Below, piece after piece: positions 1 through 12,998 of a stretch of 64,000 nucleotides of DNA. Within the stretch, counting starts at the first letter, position 1. The number at the start of each line of letters is the position of its first letter. The translations under genes were made by a program, and so were the position numbers. The notes beneath the pieces were generated by a model. It worked only from the letters and a program-made list of their open reading frames with translations. It did not search any database and had not been told where the DNA came from. The DNA comes from Pterois miles (taxonomy: Eukaryota; Chordata; Actinopteri; Perciformes; Scorpaenidae). Location of the stretch: positions 31,278,501 through 31,342,500 of the forward strand of contig CAMQGK010000052.1 in assembly GCA_947000775.1 (NCBI GenBank). Reading direction: 5' to 3'.

Positions 1-576
1 CGTACTACACTATAACTTTTGCAACATAGATTCTATGACTTTTTTGACATATGTTACGACTTTTTTGGACTTTTTTTTGACATACTATATATGTTTTTTG
101 CCATACTGTAATATGACTTTTTTTTGAAATACTGTACTATGCCTTTTTTTATATACTATGCTATGACTTTTTTGGGCATACTATTTTTATACTCTTTTTT
201 TTTTTTTTTAACTTTTTTTGACATACTATACCATGAATTTTTTCGACATACTATACTGTGTATTTTTTCACCATACTATTCTATGGCTTTTTTTTTTAAA
301 ATAGTCTGACTTTTTTTGACATGCTATGCCATAACTTTTTTCAGCATATTATACTATGACTTTTTTCAACATGCCATAATATGACGTTCTCCGAAATAGA
401 TTCTGACTTTTTTTGACATGCTATATATTTTTTTGCACATACTATACTATGACTTTGTTGTCATAGATTCTATGACTTTTTTGACACATTATAACATGTA
501 TTTTTTTCGACATACTATACTGACATTTTTAATACACTATACTATTCCATTTTTTGCACATATTATACTATGACTT
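1..576 (-). repeat. AT-rich satellite, inverted orientation
   Basis: Degenerate short repeats built on ACTATACTATGACTTTTTT-GACAT, with T runs. Read on the other strand this matches the AGTCATAGTATAGTATGTCGAAA words of the next block, so this is the same family in reverse. No gene is present; the short open frames are T-rich noise. Confidence 0.85.
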
Positions 577-1530
577 AGTATAGTATGTTGACAAAAGTCA
601 TAGTACATTATGTCCAAAAATGTCATATAAAAGTCATAGTATAATGTGTTGAAAAATGTCATGAAACAGATAATAGTATGTTATGTTGAAAAACATAATA
701 GTATGTATAGTAAGTATACTATGTCTAAAAATTTAATGAAAAAAGTCATAGTATAGTATGTCGAAAAATTTCATGAAAAAAGTCATAGTGTAGTATGTCA
801 AAATATTTCATGAAAAACAGGTCATAGTATTGGATCTTGAAAAATGTCATGTTAATGGTCATATTATAGTATGTTAAACAATATTCTGATTAAATAAAGT
901 CATAGTATAGTATGTCGAAAATTTTTATGAAAAATAAGTCAGTGTTCAATCTTAAAAAATTTCATGTTGTCATATTATAGTATGTTAAACAATATTATAA
1001 AAAATTCATATTATAGTACGTTGAAAAATTTCATGAAAAAAGTCATATTATAGTATGTTGAAAAATTTTATGAAAAACAGGTCATAGTGTTGAATCTTGA
1101 AAAATGTCATGTTAACAGTCATTTTATAGTGTGTTAAGCAATAATATGATAAAATAAAGTCATAGTATAGTATGTCGAAAAATTTCATGAAAAACAGGTC
1201 ATAGTGTTGAAACTTGAAAAATTTCATGTTATCAGTCATATTATAGTATGTTAAACAATATTAAGATAAAAAGTGATATAGTACGTTGAAAAATTTCATG
1301 AAAAACAGGTCATAGTGTTGAAACTTGAAAAATTTCATGTTATCAGTAATAGTATGTTAAACAATATTAAGATAAAAAGTGATATAGTACGTTGAAAAAT
1401 TTCATGAAAAACAGGTCACAGAATTGGATCTCGAAAAATTTCATGTTAATGGTCATATTATAGTATGTTACACAATTTTATGATTAAATGAAGTCAATTT
1501 ATATTATGTTGAAAAATTTCATGAAAAAGT
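577..1530 (+). repeat. AT-rich satellite, forward orientation
   Basis: Repeats of AAAGTCATAGTATAGTATGT and CGAAAAATTTCATGAAAAACAG with degenerate spacing, for example near 770, 905, 1020 and 1160. They share the CATAGTATAGTATGTCGAAA word with the following array and look like a diverged edge of it. No coding potential. Confidence 0.85.
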
Positions 1531-2503
1531 CATAGTATAGTATGTCGAAATTTTTCGCCACAAATGTCAAATTTTTTTTGTGTAGAAAAATATCATGAAA
1601 ACGGTCGTATTACAGCATGTAGAATGATTCTATGGTGAACAAAAGTAATTTCGAGAAATGTTGGAAAATTTTACCAAAAAAAAAACGCCATAGTATAGTA
1701 TGTCGAAATTTTTCGACGAAAACGTAAAATTTTTTTGATGTTGAAAAAAATCATGAAAATGGTTGTATTACAGCATGTAGAATGATTCTATGGTGAACAA
1801 AAGTCATTTCGGGAAATGTTGGAAAATTTTACAAAAAAAAAACCGCCATAGTATAGTATGTTGACATTTTTTTAATAAAACGTCTAATTTTTTTGATGTT
1901 GGAAAAAAATAATGAAAACGGTCGTATTTCAGCATGTAGATTGAATCTATGGTAAACAAAAGTCATTTCGGGAAATGTTGGAAAATTTTACCAAAAAAAA
2001 ACGCCATAGTATAGTATGTCGAAATTTTTCGACGAAAACATCTAATTTTTTTGATGTTGAAAAAAATCATGAAAATGGTCGTATTACAGCATGTAGATTG
2101 AATCTATGGTGAACAAAAGTCATTTCGGGAAATGTTGGAATATTTTACAAAAAAAAAAAAAAAAAACGCCATAGTATAGTATGTCGAAATTTCTTGAATA
2201 AAAGGTCTAATTTTTTTGATGTTGGAAAAAAATAATGAAAACGGTCGTATTACAGCATGTAGATTGAATCTATGGTGAACAAAAGTCATTTCGGGAAATG
2301 TTGGAAAATTTTACCAAAAAAAAAAAAAAAAACGCCATAGTATAGTATGTCGAAATTTTTCGACAAAAACATCAAATTTTTTTGATGTTGAAAAAAATAA
2401 TGAAAATGGTCGTATTACAGCATGTAGAATGATTCTATGGTGAACAAAAGTCATTTCGTGAAATGTTGGAAAATTTTACAAAAAAAAAGGCCATAGTATA
2501 GTA

Positions 2504-3026
2504 CAGTGAACCCTCGTTTATCGCGGGAGTTGCGTTCCAAAAATAACCCGCAATAGGTGAAATCCGTGAAGTAGTCAGCTTTATTTTTAACTATTATTTT
2601 ACAATGCAATACTGTACTATAGAATGAAACCAAAAATCAAAACCTGTTTTCAGGCCCAAAATTTGTTTAAGAAATAAAAATATTAACGTTTTCTTACGAA
2701 TAACTATGATAGTTTAAAGAACGGTATTGTAAAACCATAATTTGAATACAGGACAGTATAGTAACGAATACAAGGTTGGAAACATTGTCACTCACGTCTT
2801 TCACAGTCCCTCCAGCTGAGCCTCTCCGTCCTCACTCCGCTGTAGCGTCTGTTTCAACTGCAGGCTGCGCAGGAGTCTTTCTCCGAGAGAACAACATCGT
2901 TATGGGTCGTTGTTGGCACTCTTTCTTTTTAAATGAGGATTCAGAGCACAATAAATGCACTGTAAAAAAAATTTGCGAAGCAGCAAAGTCGCGAAAGGTG
3001 AACCGCGTTATAGCGAGGGTTCACTG
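2504..3026 (+). mobile_element. TA-flanked MITE (pogo/Tigger-like), copy 1
   Basis: 523 bp with inverted ends CAGTGAACCCTCGTTTATCG and, at the right, TAGCGAGGGTTCACTG, flanked by TA. No transposase is encoded. The ends resemble pogo/Tigger elements of the Tc1/mariner superfamily, and the assignment rests on those ends and the TA target only. Confidence 0.85.
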
Positions 3027-4617
3027 TATGTAAAATTTTTCGACGAAAATGTAAAATTTTTTGATGTTGAAAAAAATCATGAAAATGGTCGTATAACAGC
3101 ATGTAGAATGATTCTATGGAGAACAAAAATAATTCCGGGAAATGTTGGAAAATTTTACAAAAAAGAAAAACGCCATAGTATAGTATGTCGAAATTTTTTT
3201 ACTAAAACGTCTAATTTTTTTGATGTTGGAAAAAAATAATGAAAACGGTCGTATTACAGCATGTAGATTGAATCTATGGTGAACAAAAGTCATTTCGGGA
3301 AATGTTGGAAAATTTTACCAAAAAAAAACGCCATAGTATAGTATGTCGAAATTTTTCGTCGAAAACGTAAAATTTTTTTGATGTTGAAAAAAATCATGAA
3401 AACGGTCATATTACAGCATGTAGAATGATTCTATGGTGAACAAAAGTCATTTTGGGAAATGCTGGAAAATTTTACAAAAAAAAAACCGCCATAGTATAGT
3501 ATGTCGAAATTTTTTGAATAAAATGTCAAATTTTTTTGATGTTGAAAAAAATCATGAAAATGGTCGTATTACAGCCTGTAGAATGATTCTATGGAGAATA
3601 AAAGTCATTTCGGGAAATGTTGGAATATTTTACAAAAAAAAAAAAAAACGCCATAGTATAGTATGTCGAAATTTTTTGAATAAAACGTCTAATTTTTTTG
3701 ATGTTGGAAAAAAATAATGAAAACGGTCGTATTACAGCATGTAGATTGAATCTATGGTGAACAAAATTCATTTCGGGAAATGTTGGCAAATTTTACCAAA
3801 AAAAACAACACAAAAACGCCATAGTATAGTATATCGATTTTTTTTTTAATGAAACGTCAAATTTTTTTGATGTTGGAAAAAAATAATAAAAACGGTCGTA
3901 TTACAGCATGTAGACTGAATCTATGGTGAACAAAAGTCATTTCGGGAAATGTTGGAAAATTTTACAAGAAAAAAAACGCCATAGTACAGTATGTCGAAAT
4001 TTTTTAAATAAAACGTCTAATTTTTTTGATATTGAAAAAAAATAATGAAAACGGTCGTATTACAGCATGTAGATTGAATCTATGGTGAACAAAAGTCATT
4101 TCGGGAAATGTTGGCAAATTTTACCAAAAAAAAAAAAAAACGCCATAGTATAGTATGTCGAAATTTTTCGACGAAAACGTAAAATTTTTTTGATGTTGAA
4201 AAAAATCATGAAAATGGTCGTATTACAGCATGTAGAATGATTCTATGGTGAACAAAAGTCATTTCGGGAAATGTTGGAAAATTTTACCAAAAAAAAACGC
4301 CATAGTATAGTATGTCGAAATTTTTCGACGAAAACGTAAAATTTTTTTGATGTTGAAAAAAATCATGAAAATGGTCGTATTACAGCATGTAGATTGAATC
4401 TATGGTGAACAAAAGTCATTTCGGGAAATGTTGGAAAATTTTAAAAAAAAAAAAAAAACGCCATAGTATAGTATGTCGAAATTTTTCGACGAAAACGTAA
4501 AATTTTTTTGATGTTGAAAAAAATAATGAAAATGGTCGTATTACAGCATGTAGAATGATTCTATGGTGAACAAAAGTCATTTCGTGAAATGTTGGAAAAT
4601 TTTACAAAAAAAAAGGC

Positions 4618-5145
4618 CAGTGAACCCTCGTTTATCGCGGGAGTTGCGTTCCAAAAATAACCCGCAATAGGTGAAATCCGTGAAGTAGTCAGCTTTATTT
4701 TTAACTATTATTTTACAATGCAATACTGTACTATAGAATGAAACCAAAAATCAAAACCTGTTTTCAGGCCCAAAATTTGTTTAAGAAATAAAAATATTAA
4801 CGTTTTCTTACGAATAACTATGATAGTTTAAAGAACGGTATTGTAAAACCATAATTTGAATACAGGACAGTATAGTAACGAATACAAGGTTGGAAACATT
4901 GTCACTCACGTCTTTCACAGTCCCTCCAGCTGAGCCTCTCCGTCCTCACTCCGCTGCGCTGTAGCGTCTGTTTCAACTGCAGGCTGCGCAGGAGTCTTTC
5001 TCCGAGAGAACAACATCGTTATGGGTCGTTGTTGGCACTCTTTCTTTTTAAATGAGGATTCAGAGCACAATAAATGCACTGTAAAAAAAATCTGCGAAGC
5101 AGCAAAGTCGCGAAAGGTGAACCGCGTTATAGCGAGGGTTCACTG
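4618..5145 (+). mobile_element. TA-flanked MITE, copy 2
   Basis: Same element as copy 1, with an extra GCGCT near the middle (CCGCTGCGCTGTAGC). The left flank lacks the usual CATAGTATAGTA, so a short deletion removed the left TA. Confidence 0.85.
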
Positions 5146-5789
5146 TATGTCAAAATTTTTCGACGAAAATGTAAAATTTTTTGATGTTGAAAAAAATCAT
5201 GAAAATGGTCGTATAACAGCATGTAGAATGATTCTATGGGGAACAAAAGTAATTCCGGGAAATGTTGGAAAATTTTACAAAAAAAAAAAACGCCATAGTA
5301 TAGTATGTCGAAATTTTTTTTTTAATAAAACGTCTAATTTTTTTGATGTTGGAAAAAAATAATGAAAACGGTCGTATTACAGCATGTAGATTGAATCTAT
5401 GGTGAACAAAAGTCATTTCGGGAAATGTTGGCAAATTTTACCAAAAAAAAAAAAAAAACGCCATAGTATAGTATGTCGAAATTTTTCGACGAAAACGTAA
5501 AATTTTTTTGATGCTGAAAAAAATCATGAAAATGGTCGTATTACGGCATGTAGAATGATTCTATGGTGAACAAAAGTCATTTCGGGAAATGTTGGAAAAT
5601 TTTACCAAAAAAAAACGCCATAGTATAGTATGTCGAAATTTTTCAACGAAAACGTAAAATTTTTTTGATGTTGAAAAAAATCATGAAAACAGTCATATTA
5701 CAGCATGTAGAATGATTCTATGGTGAACAAAAGTCATTTTGGGAAATGCTGGAAAATTTTACAAAAAAAAAAAACGCCATAGTATAGTA

Positions 5790-6317
5790 CAGTGAACCCT
5801 CGTTTATCGCGGGAGTTGCGTTCCAAAAATAACCCGCAATAGGTGAAATCCGTGAAGTAGTCAGCTTTATTTTTAACTATTATTTTACAATGCAATACTG
5901 TACTATAGAATGAAACCAAAAATCAAAACCTGTTTTCAGGCCCAAAATTTGTTTAAGAAATAAAAATATTAACGTTTTCTTACGAATAACTATGATAGTT
6001 TAAAGAACGGTATTGTAAAACCATAATTTGAATACAGGACAGTATAGTAACGAATACAAGGTTGGAAACATTGTCACTCACGTCTTTCACAGTCCCTCCA
6101 GCTGAGCCTCTCCGTCCTCACTCCGCTGCGCTGTAGCGTCTGTTTCAACTGCAGGCTGCGCAGGAGTCTTTCTCCGAGAGAACAACATCGTTATGGGTCG
6201 TTGTTGGCACTCTTTCTTTTTAAATGAGGATTCAGAGCACAATAAATGCACTGTAAAAAAAATCTGCGAAGCAGCAAAGTCGCGAAAGGTGAACCGCGTT
6301 ATAGCGAGGGTTCACTG
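5790..6317 (+). mobile_element. TA-flanked MITE, copy 3
   Basis: Full-length copy, ends intact, flanked by satellite ATAGTA on the left and TATGTC on the right, the same junctions as the other copies. Confidence 0.85.
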
Positions 6318-8073
6318 TATGTCAAAATTTTTCGACGAAAATGTAAAATTTTTTGATGTTGAAAAAAATCATGAAAATGGTCGTATAACAGCATGTAGAA
6401 TGAATCTATGGAGAACAAAAGTAATTCCGGGAAATGTTGGAAAATTTTACAAAAAAGAAAAACGCCATAGTATAGTATGTCGAAATTTTTTTAATAAAAC
6501 GTCTAATTTTTTTGATGTTGGAAAAAAATAATGAAAACGGTCGTATTTCAGCATGTACATTGAATCTATGGTGAACAAAAGTCATTTCGGGAAATGTTGG
6601 AAAATTTTACCAAAAAAAAACGCCATAGTATAGTATGTCGAAATTTTTTGAATAAATTGTCAAATTTTTTTGATGTTGAAAAAAATCATGAAAATGGTCG
6701 TATTACAGCTTGTAGAATGATTCTATGGAGAACAAAAGTCATTTTGGGAAATGCTGGAAAATTTTACAAAAAAAAAAACGCCATAGTATAGTATGTCGAT
6801 TTTTTTTTTTTAATAAAACGTCTAATTTTTTTGATGTTGGAAAAAAATAATGAAAACGGTCGTATTTCAGCATGTACATTGAATCTATGGTGAACAAAAG
6901 TCATTTCGGGAAATGTTGGAATATTTTACAAAAAAAAAAAAAAAAACGCCATAGTATAGTATGTCGAAATTTTTTGAGTAAAACGTCTAATTTTTTTGAT
7001 GTTGGAAAAAAATAATGAAAACGGTCGTATTACAGCATGTAGATTGAATCTATGGTGAACAAAAGTCATTTCGGGAAATGTTGGAAAATTTTACAAGAAA
7101 AAAAACGCCATAGTATAGTATGTCGAAATTTTTTAAATAAAACGTCTAATTTTTTTGATGTTGAAAAAAATCATGAAAATGGTCGTATTACAGCATGTAG
7201 ATTGAATCTATGGTGAACAAAAGTCATTTCGGGAAATGTTGGAAAATTTTACCAAAAAAAAAAAAAAAAACGCCATAGTATAGTATGTCGAAATTTTTCG
7301 ACTAAAACATCAAATTTTTTTGATGTTGAAAAAAATAATGAAAATGGTCGTATTACAGCATGTAGAATGATTCTATGGTGAACAAAAGTCATTTCGTGAA
7401 ATGTTGGCAAATTTTACCAAAAAAAAAAAAAACGCCATAGTATAGTATGTCGAAATTTTTCGACGAAAACGTAAAATTTTTTTGATGTTGAAAAAAATCA
7501 TGAAAATGGTCGTATTACAGCATGTAGAATGATTCTATGGTGAACAAAAGTTATTTCGGGAAATGTTGGAAAATTTTACCAAAAAAAAACGCCATAGTAT
7601 AGTATGTCGAAATTTTTCGACGAAAACGTAAAATTTTTTTGATGTTGAAAAAAATCATGGTCATATTACAGCATGTAGAATGATTCTATGGTGAACAAAA
7701 GTCATTTTGGGAAATGCTGGAAAATTTTACAAAAAAAAAAACGCCATAGTATAGTATGTCGAAATTTTTTGAATAAAATGTCAAATTTTTTTGATGTTGA
7801 AAAAAATCATGAAAATGGTCGTATTACAGCATGTAGATTGAATCTATGGTGAACAAAAGTCATTTCGGGAAATGTTGGAAAATTTTACCAAAAAAAAAAA
7901 AACGCCATAGTATAGTATGTCGAAATTTTTCGACGAAAACATCAAATTTTTTTGATGTTGAAAAAAATAATGAAAATGGTCGTATTACAGCATGTAGAAT
8001 GATTCTATGGTGAACAAAAGTCATTTCGTGAAATGTTGGAAAATTTTACAAAAAAAAAGGCCATAGTATAGTA

Positions 8074-8602
8074 CAGTGAACCCTCGTTTATCGCGGGAGT
8101 TGCGTTCCAAAAATAACCCGCAATAGGTGAAATCCGTGAAGTAGTCAGCTTTATTTTTAACTATTATTTTACAATGCAATACTGTACTATAGAATGAAAC
8201 CAAAAATCAAAACCTGTTTTCAGGCCCAAAATTTGTTTAAGAAATAATAATATTAACGTTTTCTTACGATAGTTCTATGATAGTTTAAAGAACGGTATTG
8301 TAAAACCATAATTTGAATACAGGACAGTATAGTAACGGAAACAAGGTTGGAAACATTGTCACTCGCGTCTTTCACAGTCCCTCCAGCTGAGCCTCTCCGT
8401 CCTCACTCCGCTGCGCTGTAGCGTCTGTTTCAACTGCAGGCTGCGCAGGAGTCTTTCTCCGAGAGAACAACATCGTTATGGGTCGTTGTTGGCACTCTTT
8501 CTTTTTAAATGAGGATTCAGAGCACAATAAATGCACTGTAAAAAAAATCTGCGAAGCAGCAAAGTCGCGAAAGGTGAACCGCGTTATAGCGAGGGTTCAC
8601 TG
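8074..8602 (+). mobile_element. TA-flanked MITE, copy 4
   Basis: Full-length copy with small private changes (for example AAATAATAATATTAACG and GATAGTTCTATGATAG). Confidence 0.85.
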
Positions 8603-9717
8603 TATGTCAAAATTTTTCGACGAAAATGTAAAATTTTTTGATGTTGAAAAAAATCATGAAAATGGTAGTATAACAGCATGTAGAATGATTCTATGGAGAA
8701 CAAAAGTAATTCCGGGAAATGTTGGAAAATTTTACAAAAAAAAAACCGCCATAGTATAGTATGTCGAAATTTTTTTAATAAAACGTCAAATTTTTTTGAT
8801 GTTGGAAAAAAATAATGAAAACGGTCGTATTACAGCATGTAGATTGAATCTATGGTGAACAAAAGTCATTTCGGGAAATGTTGGCAAATTTTACCAAAAA
8901 AAAAAAAAACGCCATAGTATAGTATGTCAAAATTTTTCGACGAAAACGTAAAATTTTTTTGATGTTGAAAAAAATCATGAAAATGGTCGTATTACAGCAT
9001 GTAGAATGATTCTATGGTGAACAAAAGTCATTTCGGGAAATGTTGGAAAATTTTACCAAAAAAAAACGCCATAGTATAGTATGTCGAAATTTTTCGACGA
9101 AAACGTAAAATTTTTTTGATGTTGAAAAAAATCATGAAAATGGTAGTATAACAGCATGTAGAATGATTCTATGGAGAACAAAAGTAATTCCGGGAAATGT
9201 TGGAAAATTTTACAAAAAAAAAACCGCCATAGTACAGTATGTCGACATTTTTTTAATAAAACGTCTAATTTTTTTGATGTTGGAAAAAAATAATGAAAAC
9301 GGTCGTATTACAGCATGTAGATTGAATCTATGGTGAACAAAAGTCATTTCGGGAAATGTTGGCAAATTTTACCAAAAAAAAAAAAAACCGCCATAGTATA
9401 GTATGTCGAAATTTTTCGACGAAAACGTAAAATTTTTTTGATGTTGAAAAAAATCATGAAAACAGTCATATTACAGCATGTAGAATGATTCTATGGTGAA
9501 CAAAAGTCATTTTGGGAAATGCTGGAAAATTTTACAAAAAAAAAAACGCCATAGTATAGTATGTCGAAATTTTTTGAATAAAATGTCAAATTTTTTTGAT
9601 GTTGAAAAAAATAATGAAAATGGTCGTATTACAGCATGTAGAATGATTCTATGGTGAACAAAAGTCATTTCGTGAAATGTTGGAAAATTTTACAAAAAAA
9701 AAGGCCATAGTATAGTA

Positions 9718-10243
9718 CAGTGAACCCTCGTTTATCGCGGGAGTTGCGTTCCAAAAATAACCCGCAATAGGTGAAATCCGTAGTAGTCAGCTTTATTTTT
9801 AACTATTATTTTACAATGCAATACTGTACTATAGAATGAAACCAAAAATCAAAACCTGTTTTCAGGCCCAAAATTTGTTTAAGAAATAAAAATATTAACG
9901 TTTTCTTACGAATAACTATGATAGTTTAAAGAACGGTATTGTAAAACCATAATTTGAATACAGGACAGTATAGTAACGAATACAAGGTTGGAAACATTGT
10001 CACTCGCGTCTTTCACAGTCCCTCCAGCTGAGCCTCTCCGTCCTCACTCCGCTGCGCTGTAGCGTCTGTTTCAACTGCAGGCTGCGCAGGAGTCTTTCTC
10101 CGAGAGAACAACATCGTTATGGGTCGTTGTTGGCACTCTTTCTTTTTAAATGAGGATTCAGAGCACAATAAATGCACTGTAAAAAAAATCTGCGAAGCAG
10201 CAAAGTCGCGAAAGGTGAACCGCGTTATAGCGAGGGTTCACTG
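9718..10243 (+). mobile_element. TA-flanked MITE, copy 5
   Basis: Full-length copy; lacks three bases near the left (CCGTAGTAGTC instead of CCGTGAAGTAGTC). Confidence 0.85.
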
Positions 10244-12470
10244 TATGTCAAAATTTTTCAACGAAAATGTAAAATTTTTTGATGTTGGTCGTATTACAGC
10301 ATGTAGATTGAATCTATGGTGAACAAAAGTCATTTCGGGAAATGTTGGAAAATTTTACAAAAAAAACAAAAAAACGCCATAGTATAGTATGTCGAAATTT
10401 TTTCGAATAAAACGTCTAATTTTTTTGATGTTGAAAAAAATCATGAAAACGGTCGTATTTCAGCATGTACATTGAATCTATGGTGAACAAAAGTCATTTC
10501 GGGAAATGTTGGAAAATTTTACCAAAAAAAACCGCCATAGTATAGTATGTCGAAATTTTTTGAATAAATTGTCAAATTTTTTTGATGTTGAAAAAAATCA
10601 TGAAAATGGTCGTATTACAGCTTGTAGAATGATTCTATGGAGAACAAAAGTCATTTCGGGAAATGTTGGAAAATTTTACAAGAAAAAAAACGCCATAGTA
10701 TAGTATGTCGAAATTTTTTAAATAAAACGTCTAATTTTTTTGATGTTGAAAAAAATCATGAAAATTGTCGTATTACAGCATGTAGAATGATTCTATGGTG
10801 AACATAAGTCATTTCGGGAAATGTTGGAAAATTTTACCAAAAAAAAACGCCATAGTATAGTATGTCAAAATTTTTCGACGAAAACGTAAAATTTTTTTGA
10901 TGTTGAAAAAAATCATGAAAATGGTTGTATTACAGCATGTAGAATGATTCTATGGTGAACAAAAGTCATTTCGGGAAATGTTGGAAAATTTTACAAAAAA
11001 AAAAACGCCATAGTATAGTATGTTGACATTTTTTTAATAAAACGTCTAATTTTTTTGATGTTGGAAAAAAATAATGAAAACGGTCGTATTTCAGCATGTA
11101 GATTGAATCTATGGTGAACAAAAGTCATTTCGGGAAATGTTGGAAAATTTTACCAAAAAAAACAACAAAAAAACGCCATAGTATAGTATGTCGAAATTTT
11201 TCGACGAAAACGTAAAATTTTTTTGATGTTGAAAAAAATCATGAAAACGGTAATATTATACAGCCTGTAGAATGATTCTAAGGTGAACAAAAGTCATTTT
11301 GGGAAATGTTGGAATATTTTACAAAAAAAAAAAAAAAACGCCATAGTATAGTATGTCGAAATTTTTTGAGTAAAACGTCTAATTTTTTTGATGTTGGAAA
11401 AAAATAATGAAAACGGTCGTATTACAGCATGTAGATTGAATCTATGGTGAACAAAAGTCATTTCGGGAAATGTTGGAAAATTTTACAAGAAAAAAAACGC
11501 CATAGTATAGTATGTCGAAATTTTTTAAATAAAACGTCTAATTTTTTTGATGTTGAAAAAAATCATGAAAATGGTCGTATTACAGCATGTAGATTGAATC
11601 TATGGTGAACAAAAGTCATTTCGGGAAATGTTGGAAAATTTTACCAAAAAAAAAAAAAAAAAAACGCCATAGTATAGTATGTCGAAATTTTTCGACGAAA
11701 ACATCAAATTTTTTTGATGTTGAAAAAAATAATGAAAATGGTCGTATTACAGCATGTAGAATGATTCTATGGTGAACAAAAGTCATTTCGTGAAATGTTG
11801 GCAAATTTTACCAAAAAAAAAAAAAAACGCCATAGTATAGTATGTCGAAATTTTTCGACGAAAACGTAAAATTTTTTTGATGTTGAAAAAAATCATGAAA
11901 ATGGTCGTATTACAGCATGTAGAATGATTCTATGGTGAACAAAAGTTATTTCGGGAAATGTTGGAAAATTTTACCAAAAAAAAACGCCATAGTATAGTAT
12001 GTCGAAATTTTTCGACGAAAACGTAAAATTTTTTTGATGTTGAAAAAAATCATGGTCATATTACAGCATGTAGAATGATTCTATGGTGAACAAAAGTCAT
12101 TTTGGGAAATGCTGGAAAATTTTACAAAAAAAAAAACGCCATAGTATAGTATGTCGAAATTTTTTGAATAAAATGTCAAATTTTTTTGATGTTGAAAAAA
12201 ATCATGAAAATGGTCGTATTACAGCATGTAGATTGAATCTATGGTGAACAAAAGTCATTTCGGGAAATGTTGGAAAATTTTACCAAAAAAAAAAAAAAAC
12301 GCCATAGTATAGTATGTCGAAATTTTTCGACGAAAACATCAAATTTTTTTGATGTTGAAAAAAATAATGAAAATGGTCGTATTACAGCATGTAGAATGAT
12401 TCTATGGTGAACAAAAGTCATTTCGTGAAATGTTGGAAAATTTTACAAAAAAAAAGGCCATAGTATAGTA

Positions 12471-12998
12471 CAGTGAACCCTCGTTTATCGCGGGAGTTGC
12501 GTTCCAAAAATAACCCGCAATAGGTGAAATCCGTGAAGTAGTCAGCTTTATTTTTAACTATTATTTTACAATGCAATACTGTACTATAGAATGAAACCAA
12601 AAATCAAAACCTGTTTTCAGGCCCAAAATTTGTTTAAGAAATAAAAATATTAACGTTTTCTTACGAATAACTATGATAGTTTAAAGAACGGTATTGTAAA
12701 ACCATAATTTGAATACAGGACAGTATAGTAACGAATACAAGGTTGGAAACATTGTCACTCACGTCTTTCACAGTCCCTCCAGCTGAGCCTCTCCGTCCTC
12801 ACTCCGCTGCGCTGTAGCGTCTGTTTCAACTGCAGGCTGCGCAGGAGTCTTTCTCCGAGAGAACAACATCGTTATGGGTCGTTGTTGGCACTCTTTCTTT
12901 TTAAATGAGGATTCAGAGCACAATAAATGCACTGTAAAAAAAATCTGCGAAGCAGCAAAGTCGCGAAAGGTGAACCGCGTTATAGCGAGGGTTCACTG
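12471..12998 (+). mobile_element. TA-flanked MITE, copy 6
   Basis: Full-length copy in the same satellite position as copies 1 and 3-5. Confidence 0.85.
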
